This document shows, piece after piece, positions 11,943 to 22,760 of a stretch of DNA of 64,000 nucleotides. Position 1 is the stretch's first letter; every line of letters starts with the position of its first letter. The translations under genes and the position numbers were made by a program. The stretch is taken from contig NW_025064886.1 in NCBI RefSeq assembly GCF_019112545.1, positions 725,277 to 789,276 on the forward strand. The letters run 5' to 3'. The DNA comes from Guyanagaster necrorhizus (Eukaryota > Basidiomycota > Agaricomycetes > Agaricales > Physalacriaceae). The notes under the pieces were generated by a model. That model was not told the DNA's origin and ran no database searches. It saw nothing but the letters and a program-made list of their open reading frames with translations.

Positions 11943-14103
11943 ATGCGACCTGTTCTCCTCCTTCTGGCCTTCTCCACCTGTGTTGTGGCAGAAAACCTCT
12001 CCAACATCCGCTTGTCCGGTCCTTCTACACTCCCTCCAGATGCATCTAAATATCTTAACCCAGCATTAGCCAGTTTCAGCATTGAGACCGCCTTCTGGAC
12101 CTCATATGTCGGGAATGTGTCTAGTCCTAACATATTAACCCAAAACCTGCTGGAGAATCTTAAAAGCAGAACCGGTGTACCTGCAGAAATCCGAATTGGT
12201 GGCATCACTGCCGACTCAACATACTGGAACTCAAGTTTGGATGTGGCCTTGTTCAACTTTATCACTAATGAGTGCGGCTTGTGGTTTGTTTTAATCTCTG
12301 CCTGGATGGACCTGATCGTTTCCAGTGGAACTCTACATAACACGACAGTTGGCCCCGAGTTCTGGAAAACCATGGATTTGCTACCTGAGGGAACGAGAAT
12401 AGTCTTCACCTTGGTGGGTCACCTTTTCGCATTGGATTCCCTAGAGTCTATCCAACATCGAATAGGATCTCGAAAACCTCAATTTCGAGGGCACATTAGA
12501 AATGGCGACAGTTGCCGTAGAGAATATGAAGTCCGGGCAGCTGATTGGAATGGAAAGCACGCTGCTTCCCTTCTAGTATTTGACGAGCGCCTTGACACAT
12601 TCTTGAACAGTCGGAAACGAACCCGATCATTACCTCAGCTTCACGCCGCAAAGCTACACCAATCTTTGGATGGTAAATTGATAGGATCGCTGCTTTTTCC
12701 ACAATGTCACTTATGCCGTTTTTAGCCTTGGACTAGGAACATATCAGACGCGCTGAACATTAAGAAGCCATTCTTCCAGATTGCTGCCACTGCTGACGAT
12801 CCGCTTTGGCCTTACGGGACGGCAGCAGCTGATGCGCAATTGGATTGTGTGAGTGCATTGGCAGCAGGTGCAAATAATGACAGCACGGTGAAAACATGTA
12901 GTGAGCACACGTATCAATATAGTGTAAAGGCTTCTATTTTTCCGAGGTGATGCCTTTATGTACTGACTGCAATCTCAGGTATGCGATCCCGTCCGTCTGC
13001 AACAGGCTACACTGGAAAACCTGGTGAGTTGTGTAGATGTTCATACTCGTACTCGACTTGATACGCGTTTAGGTTAATCATACTCGTCTGGCTCAGTAAG
13101 CCAAGCCAACCTTCTCTCTCATCCTGCCAAATGTTAGGGCTGATGACACGCTCATTAGGTATCTTGACTTGTGGCAGCCTCGCATCCAAAGCGTTCGCGA
13201 ACAATTGGGTTCAGATTCATTTGTCATTGGTGCGTGGTCGTGTCCATTTCGACGTTACAAACCGTTCATACCCCCTTTCAAAAACCAGGGGAATATAATT
13301 CAGTATCATGCTCTGGGAGAGACGGGGTCAGCAACACTTTTGGTCAAGCTCTGTGGCTCGTCGATACCACTCTGTATGCTGCATCTATCAACGTATCTCG
13401 GTGCGCGATCACTTCTTCTTTGCGTAGTAATCGTGCTCAAGCATCTCATCTAGACTGTTCATCCATCAGGGCGGTCCGCTGGCTTTGCAAAGCTCAACCC
13501 AACTCAACCACGGAGGACTAAGTCTCTACGACCTGTGGTGCGCAGCTCCCACAGGATTATTGTTCTTAATCTCATCTCAGACAAATCTACCATAGGTATC
13601 CCATCGAAAATCTGAACGGACCAGTTCAAGTATTCCCATCCTACTCCGCCTACCTGTTCGTGGCTGAAGCGATCGGTACCTCTCGAGGCCTTCGAATAGG
13701 GAATATCTACCCGGGCCGACAGGCCAACGGGTCAAGCATCACTACGGGGATGGGAGATACATCCCAAGGACAGCTGGTAGCATACGGATTATGGGATGAG
13801 TCAAATGCCGATTACCCTGTGAAATTGGCTTTACTCAACTTGCAGAGTTATAACGAGACAACAGACGGGATAAGACCGAGCACCGCATTCGACATTTCGG
13901 AGTACCTCTCCGAAGAAGTTCAGGGCTCGGTCATTCTTCGGAGGTTGCAGGCCCCAGGAGCCAATGTAAAGGGAGGGAATGTCACCACGTGGGCAGGACA
14001 GACATATGCGAATGGCGTTGCGGAAGGAGAGTTGATAGAAGAGAAGATTGACGGGGGAGTAATCGCGGTCGCAGCATCAGAGGCAGTTCTGGTTTTCCTC
14101 TGA
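11943..14103 (+). CDS. Secreted GH79 beta-glucuronidase
   Basis: GH79 retaining enzymes release glucuronic acid or 4-O-methylglucuronic acid from glycans such as arabinogalactan side chains. Visible: signal peptide (MRPVLLLLAFSTCVVA), SFSIETAFW, SPNILTQNLLENL, IRIGGITADSTYW, EIGNEPDHY (acid/base Glu), GEYNSVSCSGRDGVSNTFGQ (nucleophile Glu), HQGG, and a complete C-terminal beta-domain from about 13650 (YLFVAEAIG to the end). Exons inferred include 11943-12271, 12326-12419 and on to 12556. The join at the acid/base motif needs a GC-AG intron, 12557-12610. Further short introns lie near 12682, 12928, 13021, 13100, 13231, 13399 and 13537. The frame runs through without a forced break, so the gene looks functional. 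It converges with KGD2, 186 bp away. Confidence 0.88.
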
Positions 14104-14289
14104 TTTTCATCAGTAGGCGTATAGAACATTATATAGTATTATGGGGTTACAGAGAAGGTGCAAAGTCAAAAATTCCAATGGGTATTCAATACGATTTCAG
14201 ACCAAGTGCTGCTTTCGGATGGAAAGATACAATGCATTAGAACATTAGATCGCACTTTTTCTGTCCCGAATGTACATTAGTGGCGTCGT

Positions 14290-15983
14290 TTACGGGGCAA
14301 GTAGCATTTTCCTAGGGTCTTCGATGTAGTCACGGACTTTAACTGCGGGAGGGATGCGTCAGCATGATAAAGAGCCTCACCGAGAGAGTGAGTCGTACCA
14401 AGGAATGTAACGGCTTCGCGACCATCCAATAAACGATGGTCATATGTCAATGCAACGACCATAATGGGGCGAATAACGATCTGGCCATCGACGACCACGG
14501 GCTTCTCTTTCACGGCGTACATACCTAAGGCAAACACGTAAAAAAAACAAGTTAGCCAGGGCAATTGCAGTAACGTACCAAGCACAGCCGACTGGGGAAG
14601 ATTAATAATGGGAGTTCCAAAGAGGGATCCGAAAACACCTCCGTTAGATCTAGATAACCACGTCATCAGTACAGGCCATTATGGTAGGCACACACGTACA
14701 TCGTGAAGGTCCCTCCAGCCATGTCCTCAAGCGTCAGCTTTCCATCTCTCGCCTTCTTACCCAGTGCAGCAATCTCCTTCTCAATCTGCAAGAAGTTCAT
14801 TGTTTCCACGTTCCTGACCACAGGTGTAACGAGACCCTTTGGTGTAGCGACGGCGACACTGAGATCAACGTAATCCCGGTATACAATCTCGTCACCCTCG
14901 ATAGACGCGTTTGCCACCGGAACTTCTTTCAGTGCCAATGCAGACGCCTTTGCAAACGCGCTCATGAACCCAAGCTTGACATCATGCTCCTTCAAGACAG
15001 ATTCCTTGTATTTGGCCCGCATGGAGATAAGCGAGGACATATCAATTTCGTTGAACGTCGTCAACGAAGCCGCAGTGTTCTGCGACTCCTTGAGTCGCTC
15101 TGAGATTCTCAGACGCATGCGATTCATTTTGACCTGCAGATGACGTCAGGATGAATTTGAGATAATGAGAAGATTTGACCCACCCTCGTCTCATTCCTGC
15201 TGCCTGCGGTAGGTGCAGGCTTGGGTGGTTCTGGTCCCTTTTTGAGCTCCTTCTTAGGTTCTTGTTTGGGCTCTGATGGTTTCTTCTCGGGTGCGGGGGC
15301 TGCAGGCTTCGCCGCCTGTTGCCCTTTAGGTTCTGTAGGGGCTTTAGGTGTGTCCTCCTTTGGTGGTGGCGGAGGTGCAACGGCTGAAGATCCGCAGTTC
15401 GCATCGAGGATTCATCGTAGGATGGCAATATATCACTCACCACCACCTGCCTCCCCAGGTTCAAGTACAAACAGGTCTTGACCAACAGTCACGGTGTCCT
15501 CCTCAGCAGCCAAGAGTTCAACAATCTTCCCGGATTGAGGAGCATTCACAGACACATCAATCTGTGTGAAACTGAATAAATGCGCCTCTGCAGAAAAACA
15601 GGTGGTCACCTTATCGGTTTCAATCGTTGCTACTTCCTCGTCGGCCTCTACAGTATCGCCAACTTGTTTCGTCCACACCTTAAGCGTTCCCTCGGTAATG
15701 GATTCCGCCATCTGGGGCACTCTGACAGTCTCCGCTGGCTGCACGTCAGCGGGTACGTGACGTCAGGAGTGAGGCAAACGCACCCTGCAGCAATCTTGAC
15801 GAATGGAAACGTGCACGACGTGTACGTGCAGCTGTAGCTCCTCTGAAAGACACGAGCTGTGAGAACGACGACGACAAGCAACGATGTTACATAGACTACG
15901 AACAGTCCCTTCATGCACTGAAAAGAGGTTGCATCGAACAACCCGTGACGTTGCGCGACAGCGATGATGCGCTTTGAAAGCAT
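14290..15983 (-). CDS. KGD2: Dihydrolipoyl succinyltransferase, E2 of 2-oxoglutarate dehydrogenase
   Basis: Mitochondrial TCA-cycle enzyme that moves succinyl from the lipoyl arm to CoA. From the start at 15983: a basic N-terminal targeting region, a lipoyl domain ([13 protein letters not shown], with the lipoylated Lys in IETDK), a linker rich in Pro, Ala and Lys (about 15200-15400), and the catalytic domain ([53 protein letters not shown]). It ends with the active-site block [12 protein letters not shown] and the family ending [15 protein letters not shown]. There is no E1/E3-binding domain, which fits 2-oxoglutarate rather than pyruvate dehydrogenase E2. An intron falls directly after the lipoyl lysine. 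Several 45-60 bp introns; the stop codon is at 14290-14292. Confidence 0.94.
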
Positions 15984-16689
15984 GGCGACGTGGTCAAGGA
16001 TGGCCTGGCAGTGACGGTAATGATGATAGAGAGGAAGGCTGGTGAGGGGTAACCCGAATCTTGATGTAATTGTTTGTACACATATTTTTCAAACCCATTT
16101 TCTATTTTTATTTTCTATTTTTCATTCTCAGTGGGTAAGAATCTAAAAATTCGGGAATCATTCTGCAAAACATTCTCTTGTATACTACTTTCTTAACATC
16201 CAGGAATGTGCCCTGTAAACGATTTCCGTTTATCCTTTGGTTGCAGCCGGCATGGTCGACCAATGAGGACGCGTCCCGGATATTCCATACGGCGCAGATC
16301 TGATTTTGCTGGCGGTCCGGAATAACTCTGGCTGTCTATCGGCTGAGAGATTTCGGAGGGGTCGGTACCGTGACTGCATGTCGCAAGGAGAACTGCCACT
16401 CGTGGTTGATTGGGTGAACAGCCGACGTTTATTCATGTAGAGCGTTATTCTATGATCCAACCACTCTCCACATCGACTGGTGAGCGTGACAGTCAATATC
16501 ATTCGCCCAATTTGCCGACATCCTCTGTGAGCTGTGACCTCTTAAGAACAACATCAACAACTTAGTTCTGCCTCGAATATTTTACCGCCGCATGTTCTCC
16601 ATTGATTCCACCCGTGGTATCATATCATCCATGATACAAAAAGTTCTTGAATGAAGGTTCATTCGATTTCATTGTTGTGAGGTAATATC
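15984..16689. other. Intergenic, KGD2 promoter side
   Basis: No coding region is supported. Open frames at 16193-16399 and 16230-16502 (minus strand) have no motif. A run of TTTTTATTTTCTATTTTT character lies near 16090-16125, about 110-140 bp upstream of the KGD2 start, and may be part of its promoter. Confidence 0.45.
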
Positions 16690-18530
16690 GACTTTGTCTC
16701 CTTGATTTTGTCAATAGACTCGGGCAAGTCTCGGTCGAACACTCGGGTCGGTCTACCATACCGAATCCACAAGAGCTCTCTCTCCCATTTTCTTACAACG
16801 CGCTTCACCCTCCGTTCCCAACCAAACAATTGGACCATACGGAAAACATTTATAAACTGTATTGTATTGGAGAACTCGATAACAGCAAGAGAGGGCTCAC
16901 TTACTTTCGGTTACAGCCTGAACTCGCCCGTCAGGTTTATCGAGAGCAGTTGCTTGTACGTCCTATATCAGTTTAGCAAGGAACCAGGTATGGGCAACAT
17001 AAGAATGGTCCAACGAATGCACCGTGCGATGTTAATCTTCAATGCGGCTCACCTCCAACCCAATATCGTGTAGAAAAATGCGACACATAACATGAACTTC
17101 AGCGGCGTCTACACCAGCAGCTGCACAAATTCCCAAGCATCAGTGATGTCCTTTAGATCTGTAGTTACCAAGTTATTGATTTTCCCACAGAGATTGTTCT
17201 CTTCAAATTCCCTTCAAAGGGTTGGTCGAGCTCGGTTTCAGCCGATCTATAAGTATCTAGCAGATCCCTTGACTGACGTTTGCCACTCTCGGGACTACCG
17301 GTCTCTGCGCGTTCGCGCGAATGCGAAGAGAGGGTTCAAAGATGAGCTGTGTAATTATACTTTCAACGCAAACAAGACAGCGGATCGTTTAGAAAAACGG
17401 CGAATCTGATAGGGAAAGTGGTAGTAGATGAGAAGACAAAACTCACAGAAATGGAGATATACCAATCAGATGAAATTGAAGTGGCCACAGGTCCTATAAG
17501 TAACCAATTAGTCCATAACCATGAATGGTACAGTGAGTCCTATCCCCCAGTCTCAAGATAAAACTGTATGGGTGTGAACGGCAAGCGAAATCTGACTCGG
17601 TAGACGGGTACTGTAAAAGACGATTAATGCCAACAGGCGCAACAAATTCCGCGCAGAGTTGTATGACGAGAACCAAAGCCGAGCGATATAATCCCAAGAG
17701 AAGACACGTATGAACAAGTGTCGCTTCTTTACTCCCGTGAAAACGTCGAGATGCTTGAATGATCGAGCTTTGAGTTACCTGGACGCGTCGAAATCAGTAA
17801 GGGGAGAAACTTTTGGTCGTACGGCAAGTGGGCCGGACGGTATGCCGCCTTTGACGACCCCTGGATCCAGCCAGAAGTACAAGGTCAATGAGATGATGCG
17901 AGCAGCTCAATACTCACCATTGGGTATCGACATAAGGCTATCGGGATCGGCTGGGGTATACTCCCTTGGAACGAAGAGGGGAATCACGACCCCCATAAAA
18001 GAAGCAGCCCATTTTTGGTCCATCAGATGTATCTCTCAGATGTGTCCAATGGCATGTCAGTTAATGTGGCCAGATAGACGTAAATGTCTGGTGTGAGGAT
18101 TAGGACGGTATTCAAGTGGCTTACAGCGACACAACTTCACTGTTTCTTTGCAGTAACAGAGATGACAGCTATTAGGAACGTATACGGCTGACATAGCTAT
18201 GTTAGATAGTTTCTGATAAGAAAGGCGATCACTGAAGAACATACGAAAGTCATACATAGACTTGCAGTGACTCTCCGGCTTCAGCCACCTATGGCCATGA
18301 GGCCTTCTGTAGCAGGCGTATAAGACCATGCTCACGATAGACAGACCCAATAACGCCAGACATCCGACTAGCCTCAGAACACGATACGTGAATATCTTTG
18401 CGCTCAAGCTGCCACTCTGAAAGACATGATCTTTAAAGTCTTGGATATAGCCAGTTTATTGGACGGCAGGACCGATTTCATTAAGCTCCTCGTCTGCGTC
18501 TGCAGGCTTGTCTTTCATACCTTCGAGTCG
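16690..18530 (-). pseudogene. Truncated, decayed copy of an ABCC transporter (5' third)
   Basis: Read on the minus strand, fragments match the intact ABCC gene at 42415-48880 in the same order, interrupted by stops and frame changes. These are: the linker into the first membrane domain (GYIQDFKDHVFQSG; AKIFTYRVLRLVGCLALLG near 18350-18480), the block before the transmembrane core (IPLFVPREYTPADPD; LTLYFWLDPG near 17850-17990), VIQLCAEFVAPVGINRLLQ near 17610-17670, and INVFRMVQLFGWERR near 16800-16860. It corresponds roughly to 42640-44720 of the intact gene. Neither nucleotide-binding domain is present. It is an old partial duplicate in the opposite orientation, clearly not coding. Confidence 0.88.
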
Positions 18531-19179
18531 TCGAAAGAGACCTTAACCTTTGCAAAGATATTATGAGGACCCCGGCCCGAAGGACACTCGAGCGTTTCAT
18601 ACCACCACCAGACATAAAGCTGTGAGGCTCGTACCGTACAAGACAAAGGTCTGAGTATTAAAATCTCTCTTGCTAGGCTCTCGCTGAGTCCGACTTGTTA
18701 CGAGTCGAGCAATCTATCAGAAACTCGCATAGATCGCACTTTATGGCCAAAGACACTTTCTCTCAAAGGCGAGGACACACCGAGATCTGTTGCTTGGAAT
18801 CCTGGGCAGACTAATCGATACATTCCTGATGCTATTGGTCCTTAGAACTTGATGCTGAAAGATCAGTCTGTCCTTTAGTCCACTTTGCAGCATGTATGCA
18901 AACATACGAAACTCGATTCAGACTACTCTATGGCTGGTGGCTCCCTCAAATTTTTTGATTCTCTTTACTCTTGTCGGAAAGCTTATATACCTGTTTGCAT
19001 AGCCCATATTCTAGGTGAAGGATTTTAATCATGTCTGGAGTTACAGTTTTGGTATCGTGTTTACGTCATGGGCATGGTACAGGGGAAACGAAAGATAATG
19101 GGCAACGCTGCTATGATTCGAGTACATCACTGTAGGGACGCTTGAATCGTAAGATCAAAGGAAGAAAAGTAAGTGGGTC
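18531..19179. other. Gene-free stretch between two relics
   Basis: No open frame of note and no recognisable motif. It may hold further decayed sequence of the duplicated transporter's 5' end, but I could not align it by eye. Confidence 0.4.
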
Positions 19180-19560
19180 GTGTATCGAAACATTCAAGGC
19201 CTTGCGTTCAAGTTCGTTGATTTAATCCCTACTCTTGTCGCTTCTCTTGGCACGCATTGCCTAAAAATCATTATGCATATAAGCAGAAAGCCTTTCAAAG
19301 AGAACACACATCTTACCTGCGGCCCACTTAGACTCATCTCCGACAACAGAGCCAACGACGGCGTCCTTGTAGCCCCCTACTCTGTCGGTGGTGCCCTCCA
19401 CATAACCCTGAGTGCGAGTAGCACTGTACTCCGTCTTTCTCCTTCAATGTTCCTCGACACCGCACAGTCATTAACCTTTAGAGCCAATCAAGATGCCAAC
19501 AATCTCTACGAGTTTCCTTGCATAGGGTGATATGATCTTGTGGACTTGCTGGATACAGTT
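19180..19560 (-). pseudogene. Decayed Hmp1-like gene (mismatch / cruciform DNA recognition protein family)
   Basis: On the minus strand the conserved run GYVEGTTDRVGGYKDAVVGS is clear near 19350-19420, with GDESKWAAG after it. A GTAAGA..TTTTAG intron and a short terminal exon follow. Upstream, pieces resembling the family N-terminus (SKSTRSYHPMQGN, then VEIVGILIG, then VEEH) lie in different frames with stops between them. Members of this small (about 100 aa) basidiomycete family normally read straight through, so this copy is broken. It lies next to the ABCC relic, as if one segment had decayed together. Confidence 0.75.
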
Positions 19561-19946
19561 AAGCACGAGTGGAAAACCAGACGACAAATGCGATCTCATT
19601 TCCGTTCGAGTCATTGCGAAGGTAGAGCGATTGAGAAACAATTGAGGCTTCCGTCTAAATAGGTTTTTTATAGCGCTATGAAGAACAGAACTGCGGCGTC
19701 ACGCGTACTATATATGTTCATGAATGAAGAACCATGATGTAGAAGAATTATGTGAAGTCGGACATGGCATGGCCATATTACTTTACCATCGCCCTATACG
19801 TCAGGTGACAGTTGTATATACGCACAACCAACGTCCAGGGAAATATGTAATGTTAGCACAATCATAAAGAATGTCCATTCAATAATGAAAAGTCGACTAG
19901 TTTTACACATACATAACCATATGATTTACACCTATCTGCTACAAGA
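19561..19946. other. Intergenic, CLF1 3' side
   Basis: Nothing coding recognised. It contains the 3' untranslated region of CLF1 (which ends at 19947 on the minus strand) and the decayed upstream side of the Hmp1 relic. Confidence 0.4.
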
Positions 19947-22602
19947 TCAATCATCTCCACCGTGAGAACTAGCAGCATCATCTGCCTCCGTATTCTGTGC
20001 AACGGTAAATCCAGACAATGTCGCCGATGATCCACCCCCTTGGGCATTCCGAGACCGGGACCAAGCATGCGCCATCTGCAAGAACTTGAAAGACGTAGGG
20101 TTGGACTCCCGTTCGTCGTCCGCAAACACCAGATCCCAGTCTATATCCCGCCGTAAGTATGTTTAAAACGACGACATATAAGTACCACATACCTTCCACG
20201 GTCTGCCCAGTTTCTTGGTCGACGTGCCGCTTCTTACTGACAATCGGCATCATTCCTTGGACCTTGGCGACATCATCGGGTGTTCCATTGGTCTCCTCGA
20301 AGCTCTTCCAGACTTCGAGCAATGCAACACGCTATTATGAAAGATGAGAACGATGCAAGACGAATAAATGTGTCAAGCGTACCTCGCTCTTCAAGCTCTT
20401 GCTCTTGAGATCTTTGTAACCGCGGTCGAACACTTTCCGGGCCAAGTCATGATCTCCAGCCACCATGCGCTGCTCGGCCTCGTCATCTTCATTTTCTTCC
20501 TCTTCTTCCCTCATAGCACGCGGTAGAGGAATAGGCTCCGCCTCGAAGAGTGCGTACGATATCCACACTTTAACATGCCCGCTCAGAGCGATCAGCCGCT
20601 CGTACAATGAACGGGCTATCTCCCTCTCGCCTTCTTCCACCTCAAAGTCAATATACGACTTCCATAGGATTTCTGGCATCGAAAGTGGGCTTTGTGACAC
20701 CCCGAGTTCGAAGATCGCCCTCGCCCGAGCAAAATCATGCAGTTGTGCTTCGAGCTCGGCGAACTTGATCCACGCGGTAGAGTTTGCGGAGTCAAACTGA
20801 GGAGTGAGATATAAAGGTATGTTCAAGACGATCGTTGAATCGAAGACTGACCTCTAGGTACTTTTGATACAGCTGACGAGCCCGGTCAAATTCACGAAGC
20901 TACATAGGATATAAGGGCGCAAGTTAGGATATCAATTCTGTCAGCACTAACCTCTATCTCAAGTTCAATATATTGCTTGAACAGTGCTTTTTTCGGACAC
21001 ATGCCAATGGCGGCACCCAGAATCCTTCTTGCCGCAGGCAGGTCGAGACGCCGTACTTCAAACTTGGCAAACATCACCCATAACTTTGCAAATGTGAAAA
21101 CCTTGTGAGGGACTATGTTGAGTGCCGTCTGGTAAATTTGCCGCGTTCGCTCATAATCCTGAACCATGGTCAGTAACTCTTCCCAAAAGGGATAACGAGA
21201 CAACGTACTTTAGTCTCTATCTCTTCAAAAAGAGCGTAATCGATCCACAAAAATATGTACCGCCGCCAATGCCGTTTTTCACCGCCAGGTGGAACCTGTG
21301 CCACGGCTCTCTCGTAAACTTCCCGTACCCTCCCTGCAGCGGCATCCTCCTCCTCTTGCGTACCCCCTTCTGACCGAAGATCCCGGTAACCGTTTTCTTC
21401 TAGCCTTGCGTAGTCAAACCAGACATCGTAATTACGACCGTCGTGTGACAACTCCTCCTCATACTGTATACGTCGCTTTCCCAAAACTGTGCTCTCGAGA
21501 GTCGAGCGGGTACCATGCTGCTTTTCGAACTTGGTATACGAAGCATACAGACCGCTCGATTTGGACCGAGGTATCCGTTCTAATGCGAACTTGTAGATCA
21601 CCCTGGCACGATCATACTCCTTCATTCGGGTCTCCATTTTGGCGAAGGCGCTAAAAACTGCCTGTGCTTTTTCAATCTGCTCCTCATCGTCACCGTAGAA
21701 TTCGAGTGCAGTCTGGAAGACCTCGCGAGCCTTGTCCATCCTCTGTCTCTCTTCCTCGAATTTCCCCCATTTGACCCATACTCTGGGATCCGGCCGCACA
21801 GCTACCCATCGCTCATAGATGCCACTCGCCCTGTCCAGTTCGTTGTACCGTTCTTCAAGTTTGATGTATGCCTGCCAAGCCTTGTCGTCTGGCTCCCACT
21901 GCATCCACCGCTCAAACACCTGGCGCGCACCGGGAACATTTTGCAACAACTCTTCTAGATAGACATACTTGTACCATAGTTGGTCAACGCGAGGTAAAAG
22001 AGTGACCGCTCGATCAAAAAGGTTGCGTGAGTGCTGGACGTTCCGTGAGCGCAGTTCCATTTCTGTGTATGATAGCCATAGCTGGATACTCCGTGGGTCG
22101 ACGTCGAGCGCTCGTTCATACACAGATCGGGACCGTGCAAATTCGTTTTGGCTGGCCTCCCAGTTGGCGTATTGCAGCCATTCTTTGCTAAATGAAGGGT
22201 CAATACAACGACATATCATACATGCGTTGGCACTTACATACTGCCTCTCGTTCTTCGAACCCGCTCTTCAAATTCTTTCCGCTTTCGCCCTCGATATTCA
22301 TGCAGTTCTTCGAAATCTTCAACGCGCTGCTTTGGCGCCCGGAAGGCACTTTCCTGCCGCTCTTGAGCCTAGAAAAAGTAAGAATGTATCAAGCAACCCG
22401 TATTTTAGATACCATACCTCCCGCAAGAGCTGCTCCGCGGTAATCTATTTGAGGATGTGTTAGCCAAAAAACCGTTGGTTGAGCTTGCGTGTTTGCACAC
22501 CTGGATAGCCGCGGGGGCCCGATTTTTTATGCTAATGAACAGCATCAGAGTATCTCTCAGCGTTCAAAGAGGCGCGTACCGTGGTGCACGACCGTCCTGC
22601 AT
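19947..22602 (-). CDS. CLF1: Pre-mRNA splicing factor Clf1/Syf3 (crooked-neck-like, HAT repeats)
   Basis: Scaffold of the Prp19-associated (NineTeen) complex, needed for spliceosome activation. The protein begins MQDGRAPR at 22602 and carries about 14-16 HAT repeats, for example [25 protein letters not shown], seen here as WLKYANWE and [14 protein letters not shown] units. Other repeats include [47 protein letters not shown] and [11 protein letters not shown]. The C-terminus carries an acidic stretch and ends SSHGGDD. Several introns of about 50 bp interrupt it. Length (about 750 residues) and repeat order match the family, so it looks intact. MCD4 lies head to tail upstream of it, with only about 160 bp between. 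Confidence 0.94.
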
Positions 22603-22760
22603 CTTGGATTTGAGGAAATGAGGGAGTAAACTAAGGACCCGTAATTCAAACACGAGCAAACTTTGGGCGACTGCCGGAACATCGGACCGAGGGACGAGGG
22701 TGCAGCTACCATCCCTGTACCCCACACTCTCGGCTGCCTTGCTCGATATGATGTATTATT

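Noticed and set aside
11753..12409. Long minus-strand open frame (218 codons)
   Set aside because: Lies antisense to GH79 exons with strong family motifs; no motif of its own.
17092..17409. Plus-strand open frame as a gene
   Set aside because: It is the antisense shadow of the ABCC relic; the same antisense pattern appears over the intact gene near 44096-44329.
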